Shown: piece after piece, positions 54,270 through 63,412 of the stretch
Numbering within the stretch: the first letter of the stretch is position 1
How the letters are laid out: each line of letters starts with the position of its first letter
Origin: Nitratireductor sp.
GTDB lineage: Bacteria; Pseudomonadota; Alphaproteobacteria; Rhizobiales; Rhizobiaceae
Assembly (NCBI GenBank): GCA_017854535.1
Contig: JAFMHL010000020.1
Span: 1 to 64,000, forward strand
Reading direction: 5' to 3'
Length of the DNA stretch: 64,000 nt
Translations under genes and position numbers: made by a program
Notes under the pieces: model-generated
Databases searched by the model: none
Told to the model about the DNA's origin: nothing
What the model saw: the letters and a program-made list of their open reading frames with translations, nothing else

Positions 54270-55700
54270 CTAGTCCCGCATGCTGGCCGGCTTGGGCAAT
54301 TTCGTTTGCGCATCATGCAATGTCTTCATTTTTTCAGTCATCTCAGGGCCAGGCACACAGCTACGGCGCGTTTCAAGGGAAACATGAACCAGCAACTGAT
54401 TGCAGGTTGCCAAGAGAGCTTCATCAGAGGTTCTGATAATTTCATGATACATGCGAAGCTTCTTGCCCTCGGCCTGAAGCACTTGAGTATGCACATGAAT
54501 AGCCTCACCCGCATGAGTCTCATTGTTAAACGTGATATGATTGTCGACTGTAAAATAGGATAGGCCCGTATCGATATAAGCCTGATCAGCACCGATCATT
54601 GCCATCACCGTATCGCCAGCATCTGAAAAAACCTGTCCGTAACGGCTTTCATTCATGTGACCATTATAGTCTGTCCAGTCTATAGGAATGACCCGCTCCA
54701 GTGTTTTGAGCGGTTTGGTCAAATCACCTGGCAAGGGCGGTTTAACCTTTGCATCCTGTGCATTCAACACTTGGCCAGCACCCCAGTTTCTCGCCTTCAG
54801 GCCCCGCATAATAGTAACTAGATTATCGTCACGGATGCGTTCCAATTCCCGGATTGAATGCATTCCCGATTGTTCATCTGATTGACCGGCAATCAAATCA
54901 ACCAGTTCATCATTATATTCTGGAACATCCATCAATTTCGTCCAAGGCCAAGTCAGACAAGGACCAAACTGCTCCAGAAAATGCTTCATGCCCGCTTCGC
55001 CGCCAGCGATACGATAGGTTTCGAACAGTCCCATCTGCGCCCAACGAAGACCAAAACCAAAGCGCATGATATCGTCGAGTTCCTTGGTGGTGCAGATACC
55101 ATCTTTGATCAACCAAAGTGCTTCGCGCCATACAGCCTCCAGCAAACGGTCCGCCACATGAGCATCGATTTCCTTTTGGACGATAATCGGCTTCATGCCG
55201 ATGGCTTCCAGAATCTTGCTTGCTCGAGCAGTCGCCCCGCCATTGCCAACCAGTTCTATCACTGGAAGCAGGTAAACTGGGTTGAACGGATGAGCGACAA
55301 AAATCTGTTGCGGTCGAGCCGCGCCTTGTTGTAATTCAGATGGTTTGAACCCTGAAGTCGAGGACGCAATCAACGCATCTTCCCGGCAATGTTTCTGGAT
55401 TTCAGCAAACACTTTGTGTTTGATATCCAGCCGTTCCGGCGTACTTTCCTGAATCCAGTCTGCGTCCTTAACAGCCTTGGCAAGCGAAGACGCGAACGTC
55501 AATCTACCTTCTTTCGGCACCACCACATCGCTAAGCGCAGGAAGAGAACGTCTTGCATTTTTCAATACTTCATTGATCTTCCGCTCTGCCTCAGGATCAG
55601 GGTCAGAGATCACAACATCCCAACCATTGATCAAAAAACGCGCAGCCCAACCGCCGCCAATAACCCCGCCACCAATAATTGCTGCTGTTTTAGTCATCAC
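54270..55700 (-). CDS. cdhA: Carnitine 3-dehydrogenase fused to betainyl-CoA thioesterase
   Basis: A 476-residue two-domain protein. Residues 1 to about 320 form a 3-hydroxyacyl-CoA dehydrogenase-like enzyme with GGGVIGGGWAARF (NAD), ASSTSGFKPSEL and AHPFNPVYLLPVIE, matching L-carnitine dehydrogenase (CdhA/LcdH). Residues about 335-476 form a hotdog thioesterase (VIPIDWTDYNGHMNESRYG), matching CdhB, which hydrolyses betainyl-CoA to glycine betaine. Fusion of the two is known in rhizobia. The start overlaps the cdhC stop by 4 nt (ATGA). Confidence 0.88.
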   Translation of the reverse strand: MMTKTAAIIGGGVIGGGWAARFLINGWDVVISDPDPEAERKINEVLKNARRSLPALSDVVVPKEGRLTFASSLAKAVKDADWIQESTPERLDIKHKVFAEIQKHCREDALIASSTSGFKPSELQQGAARPQQIFVAHPFNPVYLLPVIELVGNGGATARASKILEAIGMKPIIVQKEIDAHVADRLLEAVWREALWLIKDGICTTKELDDIMRFGFGLRWAQMGLFETYRIAGGEAGMKHFLEQFGPCLTWPWTKLMDVPEYNDELVDLIAGQSDEQSGMHSIRELERIRDDNLVTIMRGLKARNWGAGQVLNAQDAKVKPPLPGDLTKPLKTLERVIPIDWTDYNGHMNESRYGQVFSDAGDTVMAMIGADQAYIDTGLSYFTVDNHITFNNETHAGEAIHVHTQVLQAEGKKLRMYHEIIRTSDEALLATCNQLLVHVSLETRRSCVPGPEMTEKMKTLHDAQTKLPKPASMRD

Positions 55701-56608
55701 TTCGGTGCTCTCTTCGTGAGGTTCAATTTCTTGCGAACTTCTTCAGGCCCCATCACTTTTGCGCCTAGCCCTTCGATAATCCCAACAGCATGTTCAACAA
55801 GTTGCGCATTGGTCGCGAGGTTACCGCGTCCAAGCATCAGATTGTCCTCAAGGCCAACGCGCACATTGCCGCCCGCCAATACGGAAGCCGCGACATATGG
55901 CATTTGATGACGACCAAGGCCAAAAGCCGACCAATTCCAAGTATCTGGCACATTATTGACCATCGCCATAAACGTATTCAAATCATCCGGCGCGCCCCAT
56001 GGAACGCCCATGCAAAGCTGCACCAACGCATCAGGGGCAAGTACGCCCTCCTTGACCAGTTCTTTAGCAAACCAAAGATGGCCCGTATCAAATGCTTCGA
56101 TCTCTGGCTTTACACCCAATTCAGTCATCATCTTGCCCATGGCGCGTAACATGCCTGGCGTATTGGTCATGACATAGTCCGCTTCGGCAAAATTCATGGT
56201 GCCGCAATCCAACGTACAAATTTCCGGCAGACATTCCGCCACATGGGCAACCCGCTCAGTTGCTCCAACCATATCAGTTCCAGCTGCATTAACTGGAAGC
56301 GGCGCTTCTGTACTACCAAAAACCATATCTCCGCCCATTCCCGCAGTCAGGTTGAGCACTACATCCACATCCGCATCGCGAATGCGTTCGGTTACTTCGC
56401 GGTATAGATGAATATCGCGCCGCGGCGCGCCAGTTTCTGGATCGCGAACATGGCAATGGACGATGGCCGCACCTGCCTTGGCTGCATCAATGGCAGAATT
56501 GGCAATTTGCTCAGGTGAACGGGGCACATGTGGTGAGCGATCTTGTGTTCCCCCGGAACCGGTTACAGCGCAGGTAATAAAGACCTCTTTATTCATTTCC
56601 AATGGCAT
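55697..56608 (-). CDS. cdhC: BKACE-type 3-dehydrocarnitine cleavage enzyme
   Basis: A 303-residue beta-keto-acid cleavage enzyme. The zinc motif is IVHCHVRDPETG (H51, H53). Members transfer an acyl part of a beta-keto acid to acetyl-CoA; in the carnitine pathway this gives acetoacetate and betainyl-CoA from 3-dehydrocarnitine. The neighbour is the fused dehydrogenase/thioesterase, which makes this substrate assignment strong. The ATG at 56608 is used; an internal ATG four codons on is possible. Confidence 0.88.
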   Translation of the reverse strand: MPLEMNKEVFITCAVTGSGGTQDRSPHVPRSPEQIANSAIDAAKAGAAIVHCHVRDPETGAPRRDIHLYREVTERIRDADVDVVLNLTAGMGGDMVFGSTEAPLPVNAAGTDMVGATERVAHVAECLPEICTLDCGTMNFAEADYVMTNTPGMLRAMGKMMTELGVKPEIEAFDTGHLWFAKELVKEGVLAPDALVQLCMGVPWGAPDDLNTFMAMVNNVPDTWNWSAFGLGRHQMPYVAASVLAGGNVRVGLEDNLMLGRGNLATNAQLVEHAVGIIEGLGAKVMGPEEVRKKLNLTKRAPK

Positions 56609-56674
56609 GATTTGCTTCCCTTAATTTTGGGCCAGTGGATTAAATCCGAGGCCTACTGTCAACGCCGAAACACG

Positions 56675-57619
56675 TCAGATAACGGGTTTATTTGAGACGT
56701 TTTTATACAACCTGCCCAATAGCATGGGCGTCAGATACATAGGAATTTGATAGCAACCAATAAACAGCAACAATGGGTCAGTCACGGCAACAGGTAGTGC
56801 GGTTAAAAACAGCGCCATGTTTCGATTTCCCGAAACAATAGAAAATGGCACCCGCTTCTCTGAAAGACCCTCAGTGTTGAGAATAAAGAAAAAGAAAATC
56901 TGCAATCCAAAATTGACTGCAAAAGCTGCGGCCAAAGTTTTCAAAAACAACGGGAAATCTTGCCATAGAGCCGGACCAACAGCTGCCATTAAACCAACTA
57001 CAATCATGTAAAGGAAAATTGCTGACGCGCCATCCACAGAGCGCGTTGCCTTTTCGCTCAACACTTGAAACACAAAATACCTTAGAGAAAATGCCAAAGC
57101 CGTAGAAAACGCGATAACCAGGAATAGATTTGCCGAGGCTGCTATAACAGCACTTGCATCACCGAATTGCGGCAACAGCCACAAAATGGGAGTTATTGTC
57201 AGCGGCAAGAGCGCGGTTCCCAAAACCAAAAGGCGTAAAGCTGGCGCGGGACTATGGCCCGTCATTACTGCCAAATGGGGAGATGCGGACACAGATGCAC
57301 CCGCACAAAGCAAAGCAATGCCTGCAGGCAATATACCAATCCAGCCGACAAAGTTGAACACTCCAAACAAAAACACCGGCACAAGGACTTGAAATAGAAT
57401 GACAAAAAGGATCGCCTGCCTAAAATCTTTCAGAGCGCCAAATGCCGCTTTCGGGCCAACCCTGAACGCCGCGAAAAATAGCAAGCAAATCGCCATCTCA
57501 GGAATATGGGCTTTTAACGCCTGGGCCAGAGTCTCGAAAAACATGCCCGTCAACAAGCCTGCGACCAGCAAATACCGCCCTTTTGCAGCACACCAGCCAA
57601 GAGCACGATGCACCCACAT
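56675..57619 (-). CDS. SBF/BASS-like membrane transporter
   Basis: A 314-residue membrane protein with about ten helices. VSGNRNMALFLTALP is typical of the bile acid:sodium symporter family. Its ATG overlaps the TauE-type stop by one base (TAATG), so it is in the betaine operon. It might import or export a quaternary amine or an organic acid, but no substrate evidence is visible in the sequence. Confidence 0.7.
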   Translation of the reverse strand: MWVHRALGWCAAKGRYLLVAGLLTGMFFETLAQALKAHIPEMAICLLFFAAFRVGPKAAFGALKDFRQAILFVILFQVLVPVFLFGVFNFVGWIGILPAGIALLCAGASVSASPHLAVMTGHSPAPALRLLVLGTALLPLTITPILWLLPQFGDASAVIAASANLFLVIAFSTALAFSLRYFVFQVLSEKATRSVDGASAIFLYMIVVGLMAAVGPALWQDFPLFLKTLAAAFAVNFGLQIFFFFILNTEGLSEKRVPFSIVSGNRNMALFLTALPVAVTDPLLLFIGCYQIPMYLTPMLLGRLYKNVSNKPVI

Positions 57620-58386
57620 TAACTTAGGCCACGGAAGATTAACATAAGGGCAGCAACTGCAGCGCTTCCCAGTAAGAACGGTCTAAAACTCTTATCCAGA
57701 AAAGGTCGCAACTTAGGACCAATAAACACACCCACTGCTAGTGCTGGCAAAAGCAAAGCTGCCAGCATTGCGTCATGCAGGTCAACCTGACCAGCGATAT
57801 ATAAAATACAAAGCGTCGCAAAGGATCCCATTGCAAAATAGGTTTGTAATGTCGGCCGCGCATATGCTGCTTTCTGATTTTGATAAACCACTGCCATGGG
57901 CGGACCGCCAACACTGGTTATGGCAGCTGTAAATCCAGAGACGGTTCCTGCAATACCCACTGTCTTCAGGTTGAAAGGGATCGTAAAGCCACTAATCGAG
58001 ACAAGAACTGCCAAACCTATGAGTGATCCAAAGATAAGCATGAATGCTTTTTCACCAGGGATCATCGAAAGCACTAAAGCGCCAATGATGCTGCCAACAA
58101 CCCTGCCCGAAACTGCAAATTTCAACTCCTGCCATTGCACACCTTTTCTCTCTCCCCAAAAAGCAGAAATGGATGTGGCAAATGTCAGGAACAACACTGG
58201 AACGGGAACAAAGCTGACATCTATCAAAGCCAGCAATGGACCTGCAATAAGGCCAAAAGCTATTCCCATCCCTACTTGAATGCTGGTCGCTACCAATATC
58301 ACCAAAGAGGCCAATAGCATCTGCCCCAAGCTGTGCTCGTTTAATACTATCAAAAACAGATCGTTTAGAATTTGCACGAGACACAC
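57619..58386 (-). CDS. TauE/SafE-family permease (DUF81)
   Basis: A 255-residue protein with about eight helices in two similar halves. ITSVGGPPMAVVYQNQ is a family signature. TauE/SafE proteins are thought to export sulfite or sulfonate- or carboxylate-type anions. GTG 58386 is the open-frame start with no obvious ribosome site; Met23 (58320) starts right before the first helix and is a good alternative. It lies between the TRAP genes and the BASS-like gene. Confidence 0.75.
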   Translation of the reverse strand: MCLVQILNDLFLIVLNEHSLGQMLLASLVILVATSIQVGMGIAFGLIAGPLLALIDVSFVPVPVLFLTFATSISAFWGERKGVQWQELKFAVSGRVVGSIIGALVLSMIPGEKAFMLIFGSLIGLAVLVSISGFTIPFNLKTVGIAGTVSGFTAAITSVGGPPMAVVYQNQKAAYARPTLQTYFAMGSFATLCILYIAGQVDLHDAMLAALLLPALAVGVFIGPKLRPFLDKSFRPFLLGSAAVAALMLIFRGLS

Positions 58387-58402
58387 TTAGTTGGAAGAAT
58401 TT

Positions 58403-59716
58403 TTAACCACCCGGGCGACTGCGGATATTATCCGGCAGCCAGGTGGCCAATTCAGGAAAGGCAATCAGGATAAACACCATTAAAACCATTATCGCAAACA
58501 TAGGAAGCGCTGCTTTGGCAATATAATTCATCTGGTGATTTGTCATGCCTTGCAGCACAAACAGATTGAACCCTATCGGCGGCGTAATTTGAGCCATCTC
58601 CACAACAACAACGATGAATATTCCAAACCAGATAAGATCTATTCCTGCCTGGCGGATCATGGGTTCCACAACAGCGATCGTTAAAACTACCGACGAAATA
58701 CCATCCAAGAAACAGCCAATAACAATGTAAAATACCAGAAGCGCCATCAACAATTCAAAGCGTGTAAGGCCTAAAGAAGCGATCCATTCTGCCAATGCAC
58801 GGGGCAATCCGGTGAAGCCCATGGCAAGGGACAAAAAGGCTGCTCCAGCCAAAATCAAAGCAATCATGGCCGAGGTGCGTGTTGCGCCCATTATACTATC
58901 TGTAAATGTCTTCCAAGTCAGCGACCCTTGAAAAGCCGCAAGAATAAACGATCCGACAACACCAAATGCAGCAGCCTCCGTAGCGGTTGCAAATCCCAAA
59001 TACATCGAACCAATGACAAGCATGATCAATAGAATAACCGGGATCAAAAACCGCGAATTTCTCACTCGCTCCACAAAAGACATGGGAGCATCTTCAATCG
59101 GGTTATAGCCTTTTGAGAATTTCGCCAGAACCGCAACATAAAGCATGAACAAGGTTGCCAACACCAAACCTGGAATGACACCTGCCATAAATAATTTAGT
59201 GATCGATTCGTTGATGGTCACACCATAAACAATCAAAGTCAGCGAAGGTGGTATCATCAAACCAAGGGTAGCAGCACCTGCTAAAGTCCCTACAATCAAA
59301 TGTTCTGGATAATTCCGCTTACGTAATTCAGGTATCGACATTTTACCAACGGTCGTCAATGTTGCTGCCGATGAACCGGAAACTGCTGCAAAAACCGTAC
59401 AACCAACAATATTTGTATGGATAAGACCGCCCGGCAATTTTGCCATCCAGGGCGATAATCCTTTGAACATATCTTCAGACAAGCGTGTTCGAAAAAGCAC
59501 TTCTCCCATCCAGATAAACAATGGCAAAGCGGTTAAGGTCCAAGAGGATGATGCCGCCCAGATGACAGTCATCATGGCATCGCCCGCAGGACGGGTAGTA
59601 AACAACTCCATCCCAACCCAGGCAACGCCCAAGAGGGCCAGCCCAACCCAAACGCCTGATCCCAACAACAAGAAGAGAACAAAAACAAATATTCCAGTCG
59701 CGTAAAACTGCTCCAT
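58403..59716 (-). CDS. TRAP transporter large permease (DctM, standard length)
   Basis: A 437-residue permease with about 12 helices; GCTVFAAVSGSSAATLTTVGKM and GAATLGLMIPPSLTLIVYGV are DctM signatures. Length is normal. It begins 3 bp after the DctQ stop. Together with the two genes upstream it forms an uptake system probably supplying the betaine pathway below it. Confidence 0.9.
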   Translation of the reverse strand: MEQFYATGIFVFVLFLLLGSGVWVGLALLGVAWVGMELFTTRPAGDAMMTVIWAASSSWTLTALPLFIWMGEVLFRTRLSEDMFKGLSPWMAKLPGGLIHTNIVGCTVFAAVSGSSAATLTTVGKMSIPELRKRNYPEHLIVGTLAGAATLGLMIPPSLTLIVYGVTINESITKLFMAGVIPGLVLATLFMLYVAVLAKFSKGYNPIEDAPMSFVERVRNSRFLIPVILLIMLVIGSMYLGFATATEAAAFGVVGSFILAAFQGSLTWKTFTDSIMGATRTSAMIALILAGAAFLSLAMGFTGLPRALAEWIASLGLTRFELLMALLVFYIVIGCFLDGISSVVLTIAVVEPMIRQAGIDLIWFGIFIVVVVEMAQITPPIGFNLFVLQGMTNHQMNYIAKAALPMFAIMVLMVFILIAFPELATWLPDNIRSRPGG

Positions 59717-59719
59717 GGA

Positions 59720-60229
59720 TTAGACCTCCGGCCCTTCCAACGCTTCTTTGTTGATATTGTCTTTGCGGTTCAACATGAGCGAAATCAAATTATCCCAAAA
59801 ACAAACCGCCAATAGGATTGCTCCAAAAGCCACTGGCAATTGAACGATCCAAATCGGGGTGGCGTCTTGCCCTTGGCTAACCTCGTGAAACTTCACTGAC
59901 CAATAAATAGCTTTGACGGAATAATAAGCGAGATAACTCGCCGCTGCCGAGCCAATAAGCATGCACCATATTTCGAGCCAAAAACTCTTCGCACCCATGG
60001 CATTGAGCAGCAAACTAACCCTGATATGAGACCCTGAGTTCAGCGCATAAGCGAATGCCAAAAATGACGACGCTGCCATCAGATATCCCGCATAAGCTGT
60101 GGATCCGGGAAATGGGACGGAAAACCATCGAGCGACCATTTGCAAAACGATGACGCATAAAATCGCAAGCAAACAAACCGCTGCCGCTGCTCCACTGGCT
60201 TTATATAAACGGTCGAGAAACTGTCGCAT
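59720..60229 (-). CDS. TRAP transporter small permease (DctQ)
   Basis: A 169-residue membrane protein with four helices and the usual FPGSTAYAGYLMAASSFLAFAY segment. GGGGAAGG precedes the ATG. It is the small membrane subunit joining the DctM-like permease to the binding protein. A hairpin between it and the upstream binding-protein gene may reduce its level. Confidence 0.87.
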   Translation of the reverse strand: MRQFLDRLYKASGAAAAVCLLAILCVIVLQMVARWFSVPFPGSTAYAGYLMAASSFLAFAYALNSGSHIRVSLLLNAMGAKSFWLEIWCMLIGSAAASYLAYYSVKAIYWSVKFHEVSQGQDATPIWIVQLPVAFGAILLAVCFWDNLISLMLNRKDNINKEALEGPEV

Positions 60230-60292
60230 TCACCTTCCCCATTTCCGGTATAAACCGATGGGGAAATACCCCAATTTTGATGCTGGAATGAA

Positions 60293-60317
60293 AACAGCCC
60301 GGGCGAGCCGGGCTGTT
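60293..60317 (-). terminator. Terminator/attenuator between the second TRAP binding protein and the permease genes
   Basis: AACAGCCCGG (60293-60302) pairs with CCGGGCTGTT (60308-60317) around GCGAG, followed leftward by TTTTC. It lies 15 bp after the binding-protein stop. The same layout is seen in the first TRAP locus and fits binding-protein excess. Confidence 0.78.
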
Positions 60318-60331
60318 AATTGTTTTTCTAA

Positions 60332-61303
60332 TTACATTTTTTTAAATGCATCTACAATTGCTTGGCCATCAGCGCCAGCGCTTTCCAGCCATTCTTTTGT
60401 CATGATATCGCCAAAGCCTTTCAACTCAGACTTCAACTGGTCTCCTGGAGGCGATACTTTCATCCCGTTTTCTGCAAGACCTTTAAGATAGAAGTCAGTC
60501 AACTCAATGGCTTTTGCCAATCCGCGAGCGCCTGCTTCTCCAGCGCAATCTAGCACTGCACCTTGAGCCTTTGCGTCGAGCGCAGTCCAAGCATCTTTGT
60601 TGGCAAATACCACATTTCGCGGCAACCAAGCCTGCACGTCATAAAAGTTGGTTAGTTGCTCCCAAACCTTACGATCATAGCCGGTTGACCCGGAAGAAAC
60701 GAAAGATTCAGCAACGCCTGTAGCAAGTGCTTGCGATAATTCGGCCGCTTCGATTTGAACTGGAACCATGCCAGCCAACTCGGCAATACGGCTGGTTGCT
60801 GTATTGTAAGCGCGGAATTTTACGCCTTGCAGGTCAGCAACAGAGTTTACGTCTTTCTTGGCATAAAGACCTTGTGGCGGCCACGGCACAGCATACAGAT
60901 AAACCAAATTATCGGCAGCCATAGCTGCTTGAAGTTTGTCACCTGCAGCTTTCCATAGCTTTTCAGAATCTTCAAAAGAAGTGGCAAGGAATGGAATTGA
61001 ATCTACGCCATAAAGCGGGTTCTCATTAGCATGCGCTGACATCAAACGTTCACCGATATTGGCCTGTCCTGTTTGCACTGCCTTTTTTATATCGCCACCG
61101 CCAAACAACGAACCGCCCGGATGCGTCACGACCTCAAGGCCGGTGCCTTTATCCGTTACACATTTGGCAAATTCTGCACCATTTTCAGAGTGGTAATTCG
61201 TAGCGGCATAGGCCATCGGCATATCCCACTTTTCAGCAGATGCCGCTGAAACAGCTGCGCCAGTCATGGCCAGTCCTGCTAGTAGTGTCTTGATTATTTT
61301 CAT
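60332..61303 (-). CDS. TRAP transporter substrate-binding protein (DctP)
   Basis: A 323-residue periplasmic receptor. The signal peptide is MKIIKTLLAGLAMTGAAV with cleavage near ASA-EK. VKFRAYNTATSRIAELAGMV (with the conserved Arg that binds a carboxylate) and the SGSTGYDRKVWEQLTNFYD region match DctP. GGAGGAG precedes the ATG. It leads the operon of betaine catabolic genes, so gamma-butyrobetaine or carnitine is the likely cargo, although TRAP systems for these compounds are unusual. Confidence 0.9.
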   Translation of the reverse strand: MKIIKTLLAGLAMTGAAVSAASAEKWDMPMAYAATNYHSENGAEFAKCVTDKGTGLEVVTHPGGSLFGGGDIKKAVQTGQANIGERLMSAHANENPLYGVDSIPFLATSFEDSEKLWKAAGDKLQAAMAADNLVYLYAVPWPPQGLYAKKDVNSVADLQGVKFRAYNTATSRIAELAGMVPVQIEAAELSQALATGVAESFVSSGSTGYDRKVWEQLTNFYDVQAWLPRNVVFANKDAWTALDAKAQGAVLDCAGEAGARGLAKAIELTDFYLKGLAENGMKVSPPGDQLKSELKGFGDIMTKEWLESAGADGQAIVDAFKKM

Positions 61304-61415
61304 TTCAGTCTCCTCCTGTTTTAGTATTCTAAGTGATCATCCATCGCCCTTTGACGCAACAAAAAACACTTCTCATTCCCCCTATCAATAACACTGATGA
61401 TTTATCGATAAATTG

Positions 61416-62666
61416 TCAATGTCTATTTGAAGCATATATCTCCATATTTATGTTCGGCTTTTTACCATCGATTATTTGCGCCAGAATACGCCCGGTCTTC
61501 GGCCCGCCCGTCAGCCCAACATGATGGTGGCCAAAACCCGCAAACACGTTTTCGACATTCCCGACAGCGCCAATAACAGGAATTGAATCACACGGGGCTG
61601 GCCGATGCCCCATCCAAGTTTCGACCCGTTCATAGGTCAGATCAGGCAGCGCCTTCTTTACCGCCCGTTCCAACAGATCAAAAGCAGCTTTTGAGGCTGG
61701 AAGGTCCAGTCCCCCAAATTCCAAGACACCAGCAGCCCGTATGCGTCCTTCCATGGGTGTGATTACGAATTTCCCGCTAGAGATCATCAAGGGAGAAGTT
61801 GGTTTAATCGATGGATTATAAAACTCCATGTGATAACCCCGCTCACTTTCAAGCGGCACATGTACCCCAAGCTTTTCCATCAACGGGCCGGACCATACCC
61901 CCGTTGCCAAAACCACTTCATCACACGGAATAGTCTTGCCATCAGCTAGTACGCCAACTGCCTTCCCATTTTCCAGCAAAATGTCTTTGACCATTCCTAA
62001 GATTATTTGGCCGCCATTTTCAACCACATGCTTTGCGAGCATTTTAACATAGGCGCCCGGATCTGTGATGATTCCATGATTGGGTAAGGCGATCCCAAAG
62101 TTAAACTCCGATGAAATACCAGGCGTAATAGAGGCCAATTCCGCTTGATCGATCTCCCGCCATTCAAATCCGTGTTGGCGACGTATATCCCAACTCAGCG
62201 TTTCTTTCTCAACATCCGAGCGATCACGATACACATAAACATAGTCTGACGGAGTAATGTATTTTTCGCCGCCAGTCCCTTTGGCAAGGGCAAGATGATC
62301 TTCCAGACTGTCGCCAATGATAGGATATAATGCCGCCGCAATCCGCCGTGTATCTGCTTCATTATTATGGCTGAGATATTTCACAAGCCAAGGAAGCAGT
62401 TTTGGCAGATAACGCCATTTCATAAACAATGGCTGATCTGGATCCAACAACATTCCCGGCGCTTTCTTTAGCAAGCCAGGCCCGGTAACCGGTACAATAG
62501 CGCAAGAGGCCAAAACGCCACCATTGCCATAGCTCGTGCCTTCCGCAGGTCCAGCTTTATCAACCAGGGTTACAATATGCCCTGCACGTTGAAGCCAAAT
62601 AGCCGTTGATACACCAACGATACCAGCGCCAATGATCACCACATTTTTCTTTTCTTGCGAAGACAA
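61416..62666 (-). CDS. FAD-dependent amino-acid dehydrogenase (DadA/DAO family)
   Basis: A 416-residue flavoprotein. The FAD site is VVIIGAGIVGVSTAIWLQRAG near residues 9-29, then GTSYGNGGVL and the C-terminal FAGFGHHHVGLTGGPKTGR. It resembles D-amino-acid dehydrogenase, but sarcosine or other N-methyl amino acids are possible given the betaine operon next to it. The start is TTG 62666 with AGGGAG seven bases upstream. It ends about 110 bp before the TRAP binding-protein gene on the same strand. Confidence 0.8.
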   Translation of the reverse strand: MSSQEKKNVVIIGAGIVGVSTAIWLQRAGHIVTLVDKAGPAEGTSYGNGGVLASCAIVPVTGPGLLKKAPGMLLDPDQPLFMKWRYLPKLLPWLVKYLSHNNEADTRRIAAALYPIIGDSLEDHLALAKGTGGEKYITPSDYVYVYRDRSDVEKETLSWDIRRQHGFEWREIDQAELASITPGISSEFNFGIALPNHGIITDPGAYVKMLAKHVVENGGQIILGMVKDILLENGKAVGVLADGKTIPCDEVVLATGVWSGPLMEKLGVHVPLESERGYHMEFYNPSIKPTSPLMISSGKFVITPMEGRIRAAGVLEFGGLDLPASKAAFDLLERAVKKALPDLTYERVETWMGHRPAPCDSIPVIGAVGNVENVFAGFGHHHVGLTGGPKTGRILAQIIDGKKPNINMEIYASNRH

Positions 62667-62761
62667 TCGCTACTCCCTAAAACTGATTTTTCAAACGCAC
62701 TCTAGCAGCGAAATGGCCGTTTCCAATCGAAAACATTGTAAAACCTTTTCTTGGCATCTTA

Positions 62762-63412
62762 ATGCTGGACACGCGCTTTCCACGGATAAAGGGCGACATA
62801 GGCAATGCGGACAGTTTTTCATTTCCTGTCCGAAAGTCAGTGATCCAAGGAGCTTTTCCTCAAAATATCGTTCGCGAAAACCCTAAGACTCTGCTGCCTT
62901 TGTTTGTTGCCGCAGCCATACAACTGGAAAAAGAAGGGGCATTTGCTATCACAACAAGCTGCGGTTTTCTAACGCTGTTTCAAAAAGAATTGGAAATCGC
63001 TCTAGACGTTCCAGTCCTCACCTCATCCCTATTTTTGTACAATGAAATCCGACCAACTCTGCCCCAGAACAAAAAGCTGGGTATCTTGACGATAGCTGCC
63101 AGTAGTCTTTCTTCTGCCCACTTGGTATCGGCCGGTATCACCGATAATCCGCCCATTGGAACCACGGAGAATGGTGAAGAATTTACGTCTGCCATTTTGG
63201 AAAACAGAGATACTCTGGACATCAAAAAAGCCCGAAACGACAATGTAAGCGCAGCGCTTCAGCTACAAAAAGAACATTCCGATCTTGGCGCCATTCTGCT
63301 CGAATGCACCAACATGTCGCCCTATGCAGACGTAATCAGCAAAGCAACGAGCTTACCCGTTTTCTCGATTTTGGATGGTCTTAACCAATTATGGCGTGAA
63401 GCACAAAACTAA
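62762..63412 (+). CDS. Aspartate/glutamate racemase-family protein
   Basis: A protein of 216 or more residues. MLDTRFPRIKGDIGNA at the N-terminus, TTSCGFLTLF and LECTNMSPYADV contain the two paired cysteines of Asp/Glu-racemase-like proteins. The first ATG (62762) lies inside the usual N-terminal strand: in-frame codons just upstream read F-L-G-I-L-M, a match to the family, but from the stop at 62684 no ATG, GTG or TTG start exists. ATT at 62735 may be the real start, or the 5' end was lost. It overlaps the 3' end of the convergent ABC permease by 4 nt. Confidence 0.7.
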   Translation: MLDTRFPRIKGDIGNADSFSFPVRKSVIQGAFPQNIVRENPKTLLPLFVAAAIQLEKEGAFAITTSCGFLTLFQKELEIALDVPVLTSSLFLYNEIRPTLPQNKKLGILTIAASSLSSAHLVSAGITDNPPIGTTENGEEFTSAILENRDTLDIKKARNDNVSAALQLQKEHSDLGAILLECTNMSPYADVISKATSLPVFSILDGLNQLWREAQN

